Source of the DNA: JAHEJX01 sp041605955
GTDB taxonomy: Bacteria > Actinomycetota > Acidimicrobiia > Spongiisociales > UBA5794
Assembly: GCA_041605955.1 (NCBI GenBank)
Contig: JBFIXI010000095.1
Coordinates: 1 to 11,008 of the forward strand
Length of the DNA stretch: 11,008 nt
Direction of reading: 5' to 3'
Shown here piece by piece: positions 6,911 through 11,008 of this stretch. Position 1 is the stretch's first letter; each line of letters starts with the position of its first letter. The position numbers were made by a program, and so were the translations under genes. A model generated the notes under the pieces. It was not told the origin of the DNA, ran no database searches, and worked only from the letters and a program-made list of their open reading frames with translations.

Positions 6911-7098
6911 CCCCGTAGCGCGCTGACGGCCGCCGCAGGACGGACCGCCCCAGCGCGACTCGCATATGGCCTGCGGGCTGCCAAGGCGTCGATCTCGACA
7001 CCACGGGTCGTGACGAGGCCACCTCGGCCCAGCCAAATTCGGCCGCGGCCGACTCACGCATGCGGTAGACCTAAGACACAGGTCGCGGGAGGTGCCGA
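6911..7098. other. 188-bp intergenic region
   Basis: No gene or clear promoter is visible here. It holds a 14-bp perfect GC-rich palindrome (TCGGCCGCGGCCGA, 7039-7052) and the 8-bp palindrome CGCATGCG (7058-7065). Both could be operator-like or chance. The promoter of the M15 peptidase gene probably lies in its right half, but I cannot place it. Confidence 0.3.
7087..7094 (+). promoter_or_regulatory. ribosome binding site of the M15 peptidase gene
   Basis: GGGAGGTG, a strong anti-16S match, lies 4 nt before ATG 7099 and fixes that start. Confidence 0.7.
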
Positions 7099-8079
7099 AT
7101 GAGGTCGACAAGTGAACTGAGGAAGATCTGGTCACCTGCGTGTAAACGGCAGTTGACGGTCCTCACCCTGCATTCCGGCGCTCGAATCTCCGTCGCCGCC
7201 GAGGCTGCGGAAGGATTCCGGGCGCTGGACGCGGTGATGCAAGCCTTCGGATATGCGCCGCGGCGGGGCGACACCGGGGCGTACAACTGCCGGGCGATAA
7301 CCGGGGGCACCCAATTCAGCCTTCACGCGTACGGTATCGCCGCCGACATCAACTGGAACTCCAACCCGTATCGCGCCGACAACAAGTTGGTGACGGATAT
7401 GCCGCCCGCCATGGTGGCTGCGATCAAGGCAATCCGCACGAGCGGCGGGGCCGTGGTGTTTCGCTGGGGCGGGGACTACAAGAGCGTCAAGGATGCGATG
7501 CATTTCGAAGTGGTTGCTTCTCGCACGGAGATGGGCTCCGGGATCGACTGGGACTCGGTCAGGAGCATCCCGCCCGATCCCAACGATCCGCGGACGTGGC
7601 CGGTGGTGCAGCTTGGTGACCGGGGCCCGAGCGTCGAGGAGCTGCAGCGGCGCCTCACTGCATCGGGCTTCCCGTTGGAGGTCGACGGCAGCCTTGGGCC
7701 GCTGAGCGTTGCGGCGCTCGAGGCCTATCAGTCGTCCCGGGGCCTCGACGTCGACGGTGTCGCGGGGTTACAGACGTGGACGGCGATCCTGACGGATCAG
7801 CCGACTGTGGATCCCGGCGACTCCCCTGTCAAGCAGGCCGTCCGGTCACCGGATTCTCACGCCTCGACGCGACCCAAGCTCAACCGCGGCTCCAAAGGCC
7901 TCGACGTTGTGGACTTGCAGCGGAGGTTGATCGCAATCGGCCACAAGCCGGGCGAAGACGATGGCCTCTTCGGCCCACTCACGGACACGGCAGTCAGGGA
8001 CTATCAGGGCTCGCGCAGTCTCGAGGTGGACGGGATCGTCGGGCTGCACACCTGGTCTGCCTTGATGTCGGCCACATGA
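7099..8079 (+). CDS. M15-family (VanY/endolysin-like) peptidase with two peptidoglycan-binding repeats
   Basis: This 326-residue protein has a zinc peptidase domain of the M15 (D-alanyl-D-alanine carboxypeptidase / L-Ala-D-Glu endopeptidase) type at about 35-140. FSLHAYGIAADINW gives the HxxGxAxD signature (H76, D83), RWGGD lies at 122-126, and AMHFEV gives the third ligand H135. Two peptidoglycan_binding_1 repeats follow. Repeat 1 covers about 167-230 (VVQLGDRGPSVEELQRRLTA ... LDVDGVAGLQTWTAI) and repeat 2 about 260-323 (LNRGSKGLDVVDLQRRLIAI ... LEVDGIVGLHTWSAL). A polar linker separates them. The zinc site is complete, so it is expected to be active on peptidoglycan stem peptides. No signal peptide or membrane anchor is present, which is the layout of phage endolysins that leave through a holin; no holin, spanin or other phage gene is nearby. 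A host autolysin exported by a non-classical route, or a stray phage gene, are the two readings. Confidence 0.88.
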   Translation: MRSTSELRKIWSPACKRQLTVLTLHSGARISVAAEAAEGFRALDAVMQAFGYAPRRGDTGAYNCRAITGGTQFSLHAYGIAADINWNSNPYRADNKLVTDMPPAMVAAIKAIRTSGGAVVFRWGGDYKSVKDAMHFEVVASRTEMGSGIDWDSVRSIPPDPNDPRTWPVVQLGDRGPSVEELQRRLTASGFPLEVDGSLGPLSVAALEAYQSSRGLDVDGVAGLQTWTAILTDQPTVDPGDSPVKQAVRSPDSHASTRPKLNRGSKGLDVVDLQRRLIAIGHKPGEDDGLFGPLTDTAVRDYQGSRSLEVDGIVGLHTWSALMSAT

Positions 8080-8099
8080 GGTGCCGGGGTACCGGCATC
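8080..8099. terminator. hairpin after the M15 peptidase gene
   Basis: GGTGCCGG (8080-8087) pairs with CCGGCATC (8092-8099) through 8 bp including one G-U pair, with a GGTA tetraloop, beginning on the base after the stop codon. The genes on either side converge here. No T tract follows. Confidence 0.5.
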
Positions 8100-8150
8100 G
8101 CCTGAGGGAGGCCGACACGGGCGCGGCGTCACGTTCCGGCTGTGATGTCG

Positions 8151-8888
8151 TCAGGTCGTGAACAGCCGCACCGCCGCAACGATCGCCGCCGCCACCAGGA
8201 CCCAGCGGATCCAGGCGGCCCCCTTCTTGACCGCCAAGCGGGCGGCGATCCAAGCACCGGTCATCTGCCCGGCCGCCAACACCGCCCCAACCCCCCAGTC
8301 GACTTGGGCTGCCCGGGCGAAGAGCAGCAACGCCACCGGGGTGTAGGCGAGGATCAACACCACCTTGGCGCCGTTCCCGGTGACCAGCGTCAAGCCCCCA
8401 CCCAGAACGAGCCCGGCCAGCAGGAGAAAGCCGACGCCAGCCTGGACGAAGCCTCCGTAGAAGCCGATGGCCAGGAATGCCACGCTGCGCCACGGCTCCC
8501 GGAGAGAGGCATCGCGCTCTTCCACCCAGCGGTTGGGCCGCCCCACCACCGACAGCGCCACCAGCAGCAGCACGGCGGCGAACACCCGCCGTAGCACGTC
8601 GGGGTCCGTTTCCGACGCCGCCCATGCCCCCAATGCGGCGCCGATCACGGTGGGGGGCACCAGGGGAAACACCTGGCGCCACGGGATCGCCTTGCCGCTC
8701 TGGAACCCGGCAACGGCGGTGACGTTGGCGGCCAGGATGGCGATGCGATTGGTTCCGTTGGCGGTGCTGATGCCCACCATCTCGTTGAGGATCGGGATAG
8801 TGATGACCGAGCCGCCGCCCGCCAGGGCGTTGATGAAGCCGGCGGCGCCTCCGCCCAGGACGAGGACGAAGGCTTCGAGAACCGACAA
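8151..8888 (-). CDS. TSUP-family membrane exporter (TauE/SafE-like)
   Basis: This 245-residue, strongly hydrophobic protein has about seven or eight membrane segments and the two-fold repeat typical of TauE/SafE (TSUP) permeases. The first repeat has GGGAAGFINALAGGGSVITI (12-31), NRIAILAANV and GKAIPWRQ. The second has GFYGGFVQAGVGFLLLAGLV and ends with GQMTGAWIAARLAVKKG. Family members move small organic or sulfur anions such as sulfite, sulfoacetate, taurine derivatives or 2-oxo acids; the substrate here is not readable. The start is the TTG at 8888, since the frame is closed just upstream by the E2 stop codon (TAG, 8897-8895). No clear Shine-Dalgarno sequence is seen, so translation is probably coupled to E2. 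It lies 6 nt after E2 in the same reading frame, suggesting it is co-expressed with the dehydrogenase. Confidence 0.85.
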   Translation of the reverse strand: MSVLEAFVLVLGGGAAGFINALAGGGSVITIPILNEMVGISTANGTNRIAILAANVTAVAGFQSGKAIPWRQVFPLVPPTVIGAALGAWAASETDPDVLRRVFAAVLLLVALSVVGRPNRWVEERDASLREPWRSVAFLAIGFYGGFVQAGVGFLLLAGLVLGGGLTLVTGNGAKVVLILAYTPVALLLFARAAQVDWGVGAVLAAGQMTGAWIAARLAVKKGAAWIRWVLVAAAIVAAVRLFTT

Positions 8889-8894
8889 CGCCGG

Positions 8895-10040
8895 CTACTC
8901 GGCGGAGCCCAGCGCAGCCACCACGGCCGTCAGGAAGGACCTCCCGGCGGCGCCGTCGATGATGCGGTGGTCGTAGCTGAGGCTGAGGGGGAACTCGCGG
9001 CCGGCGACGACTTCGCCGCCGCGTACCACCGGCCGCAGGTCGGCCCGGCCCACCGACAGGATCGCCGCAGTGCCCAGCGGAACGATCGGCGTCCCGAAAC
9101 CGCCGCCGACTGCGCCGATGTTGGAGATTGTGAAGGTCTGGCCGCGCATCTCGCCGGGAGCCAGTTGCCGATTGCGGGCCGCCGCAGCCAAGCGGCGCAC
9201 CTCGGCATCGAGCTCGCCGACCGACTTGCCGGCCGCGTCTCTGACCACGCCCACGACGAGCCCGGCCGGGGTGTCGATGGCGATGCCGATGTCGTAGAGC
9301 TTGCGATAGACGATCTCGTCCCCCGCCAGGGCAGCGTTGAACTCGGGATGCTCCTGCAGCACCGGAACCAGGGCGGCGATCAACAGCGCTTCCAGCGCTG
9401 GTTTGCCGAGTTGCGGGTCGCTGAGCTCGTCTCGCCTTGCCAGCAGCGGCTCGGCGGCGACGGTGCCATAGGTGGTGACGTGCGGAATCTGGTGCCAGGC
9501 CCGGCTCAGGTTGTCGGCGATGGCTCGACGGGTCGGGCTGAGTCGGACTCGCTCCACCGGACCCGCCCCGGGAGCGGCGACTGCGGCCCGGACGTCGTCC
9601 TCGGTGACTCGACCGCCGGCGCCGCTGCCGACGACGGTCGACAGGTCCACACCGAGCTCGGCCGCCAGCTTGCGCACCTTGGGCAGCGCGGCCACTTGCC
9701 CCGGTGACGGCGTGCTGACGGACGCGGCTTCCTCCAGCGTGCCCACGATGGGCGCCGCTGCGGCTGAGTCTGCCGGTTCCGGCGCCGGCTGCCAGCTCTC
9801 CCCCGCCTCGCCGACGACGGCGAGCAATGCGTCGACCGCAATGACTTCACCGGGCTCGCCTCCGTGGTGAAGCACCACACCGGCGTGGGGCGAGGGGATG
9901 TCGACGACTGCTTTGTCGGTCTCGACCTCGACCAGCGGCTCGTCCAGCCCGATCTCGTCGCCGACGGCGACGTACCACGAGACGATGGTCGCCTCGGTGA
10001 GCCCTTCCCCGATGTCTGGCAGCCGGAATTCGTGCGCCAC
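8895..10040 (-). CDS. dihydrolipoamide acyltransferase, E2 of a 2-oxoacid dehydrogenase complex
   Basis: This 381-residue E2 subunit takes the acyl group made by E1 on its swinging lipoyl arm and passes it to CoA. Domains in order: one lipoyl domain (about 1-78) with the lipoylated lysine K43 in VEVETDKAVVDIPSP; an Ala/Pro-rich linker (80-115); the peripheral-subunit-binding domain (about 116-153, ALPKVRKLAAELGVDLSTVV then GSGAGGRVTEDDV); and the catalytic acyltransferase domain (about 163-381). The last carries TFTISNIGAVGGGFGTPIV and the active-site SYDHRIIDG (H358, D362). A single lipoyl domain and this length fit branched-chain-type or Gram-positive-type E2 proteins; pyruvate versus branched-chain 2-oxo acid cannot be settled from the sequence. 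The start is GTG 10040, 2 nt after the E1-beta stop, with a weak GGCGGGG match upstream. E3 is not in the window. Confidence 0.92.
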   Translation of the reverse strand: MAHEFRLPDIGEGLTEATIVSWYVAVGDEIGLDEPLVEVETDKAVVDIPSPHAGVVLHHGGEPGEVIAVDALLAVVGEAGESWQPAPEPADSAAAAPIVGTLEEAASVSTPSPGQVAALPKVRKLAAELGVDLSTVVGSGAGGRVTEDDVRAAVAAPGAGPVERVRLSPTRRAIADNLSRAWHQIPHVTTYGTVAAEPLLARRDELSDPQLGKPALEALLIAALVPVLQEHPEFNAALAGDEIVYRKLYDIGIAIDTPAGLVVGVVRDAAGKSVGELDAEVRRLAAAARNRQLAPGEMRGQTFTISNIGAVGGGFGTPIVPLGTAAILSVGRADLRPVVRGGEVVAGREFPLSLSYDHRIIDGAAGRSFLTAVVAALGSAE

Positions 10041-10042
10041 CG

Positions 10043-11008
10043 TTACCCCGCCAGGGTCCGATGAGCCGCCGCCACTACCCGCTCCACCGACGGCACGAAG
10101 TGCTTCTCTGCGCGCCGCAGCGGCACCACGACGTCGTAGCCGGTGACCCGCTCGACCGGGGCGTTCAGCGAGTACAGCGCCTTCTCTTGGATCTGGGCGG
10201 CCACCTCGGCGGCGAACCCCCCGCTGCGGGGAGCCTCCTGGACGATCACCACCCGCCCGGTGCGCTGTGCCGAATCGATGACCAGCTCGGCATCGAAGGG
10301 AACCAGCGAGCGCAGGTCGATGACGTCGACCGAGATCCCCTCGGCGGCCAGCTTCTCGGCCGCCGCATTCACCTCCCGCATCATCGAGCCGTAGCCGACG
10401 AGCGACACGTCGTTTCCTTCCCGGAGGTGGTCGGCTGCTCCCAGCGGCACCTCGTACGCCTTGTCCGGCACATCCTGCTTGACCGACCGATACAGCCGGA
10501 TCGGCTCGAGAAAGATCACCGGGTCCGGGTCGGCGACCGCCGCCAGCAGCATGCCTTTGGCGTCGTACGGCGTCGACGGCACCACGACCTTGACGCCGGG
10601 CGCCTGCACATAGATCGCCTCGGCCGACTCGGAGTGGTGCTCGGCGGCGCCGATGCCGGCGCCGTACGGGATCCGAATCACCAGCGGGGCGGTGAATCGG
10701 CCCCGGGAGCGGTTCCGAATCCGGGCCACGTGGTTGATCACCTGGTCATATGCCGGATACGAGAAGCCCATGAACTGGATTTCGGCGATCGGCCGCATCC
10801 CGCCGACCGCCATCCCGAAGGCGGCGCCGACTATGCCCGACTCGGCCACGGGGGTGTCGATCACCCGGTCGGCGCCGAACTTGCCCTGGAGGCCGTCGGA
10901 GACTCGGAACACGCCGCCGGTGGCCCCGACGTCCTCGCCGAGCAACACCACTCGCTCGTCCTCGAGCGCAATGGTCAACGCGGCGTTGAGCGCCTGGGCC
11001 ATGTTGAG
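10043..11008 (-). CDS. 2-oxoacid dehydrogenase E1 beta subunit (5' end probably outside window)
   Basis: Residues visible from the ATG at 11002 number 319. The family usually has a few more residues before the block MxQALNxAL, and the two codons upstream (Leu-Asn) stay open to the edge, so the true start is probably beyond 11008. This is the transketolase-like beta chain of the pyruvate / branched-chain 2-oxoacid dehydrogenase E1 heterotetramer, which works with thiamine diphosphate. Visible blocks (numbered from ATG 11002): VVLLGEDVGATGGVFRVSDG (18-37); DTPVAESGIVGAAFGMAVGG (49-68, with E54 the residue that activates the cofactor); EIQFMGFSYPAYDQVINHVA (74-93); EHHSESAEA (121-129); and the C-terminal transketolase domain with DVIDLRSLVPFD and VIVQEAPRSGGF. 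The alpha chain would be expected just upstream, outside the window. Stop TAA at 10045-10043, 2 nt before the E2 start, indicates one operon. Confidence 0.93.
   Translation of the reverse strand, partial: LNMAQALNAALTIALEDERVVLLGEDVGATGGVFRVSDGLQGKFGADRVIDTPVAESGIVGAAFGMAVGGMRPIAEIQFMGFSYPAYDQVINHVARIRNRSRGRFTAPLVIRIPYGAGIGAAEHHSESAEAIYVQAPGVKVVVPSTPYDAKGMLLAAVADPDPVIFLEPIRLYRSVKQDVPDKAYEVPLGAADHLREGNDVSLVGYGSMMREVNAAAEKLAAEGISVDVIDLRSLVPFDAELVIDSAQRTGRVVIVQEAPRSGGFAAEVAAQIQEKALYSLNAPVERVTGYDVVVPLRRAEKHFVPSVERVVAAAHRTLAG

Noticed and set aside
7039..7052. 14-bp palindrome as an operator site
   Set aside because: It is made almost only of GGCC units in GC-rich DNA, is present once, and is not placed against a visible promoter, so chance cannot be excluded.
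8886..8897. E2 and the TSUP exporter as one fused gene
   Set aside because: A TAG stop separates them and each has a complete domain; a fusion would require readthrough, for which the sequence shows no signal.

Overview
The window is GC-rich bacterial chromosome, and nearly all of it is coding. High GC, frequent GTG/TTG starts, two probable leaderless genes with TANNNT -10 boxes, and an E1-beta/E2 2-oxoacid dehydrogenase pair all suggest an actinobacterium, possibly of the Acidimicrobiia type. That assignment is inference; there is no rRNA or other taxonomic marker here. I see no tRNA, rRNA, CRISPR array, insertion sequence or transposase.

Layout, left to right. (1) The 3' part of an SGNH-hydrolase-like gene enters from the left edge (to 577, + strand). 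(2) A tightly packed three-gene + strand operon follows (671-5968). It encodes a 601-residue protein with two tandem uracil-DNA-glycosylase-fold (UDG-like) units, an amidohydrolase with a complete deaminase-type metal site, and a cytoplasmic tricorn/S41-type serine protease. The last two genes overlap by ATGA. The operon ends at a perfect 8-bp hairpin. (3) A small helical protein (- strand) and a MOSC-domain protein (+ strand) are divergently transcribed from what look like two overlapping leaderless promoters (about 6278-6317). (4) A + strand M15 metallopeptidase with two peptidoglycan-binding repeats (7099-8079) has the layout of an endolysin but lacks a signal peptide. It is followed by a hairpin. 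(5) A - strand operon runs from the right edge: E1-beta of a pyruvate or branched-chain 2-oxoacid dehydrogenase (5' end cut), its E2 acyltransferase, and a TauE/SafE-type (TSUP) exporter. The gaps within it are 2 and 6 nt.

The region most worth attention is the UDG-like / amidohydrolase / S41 cassette. A base-recognition fold, a hydrolase whose metal ligands match nucleobase deaminases, and an intracellular protease are translationally linked. I do not recognise this combination as a named system. A role in nucleobase or modified-DNA metabolism, or in defence with a protease effector, is a hypothesis only. The remaining genes look like ordinary metabolic or envelope functions.
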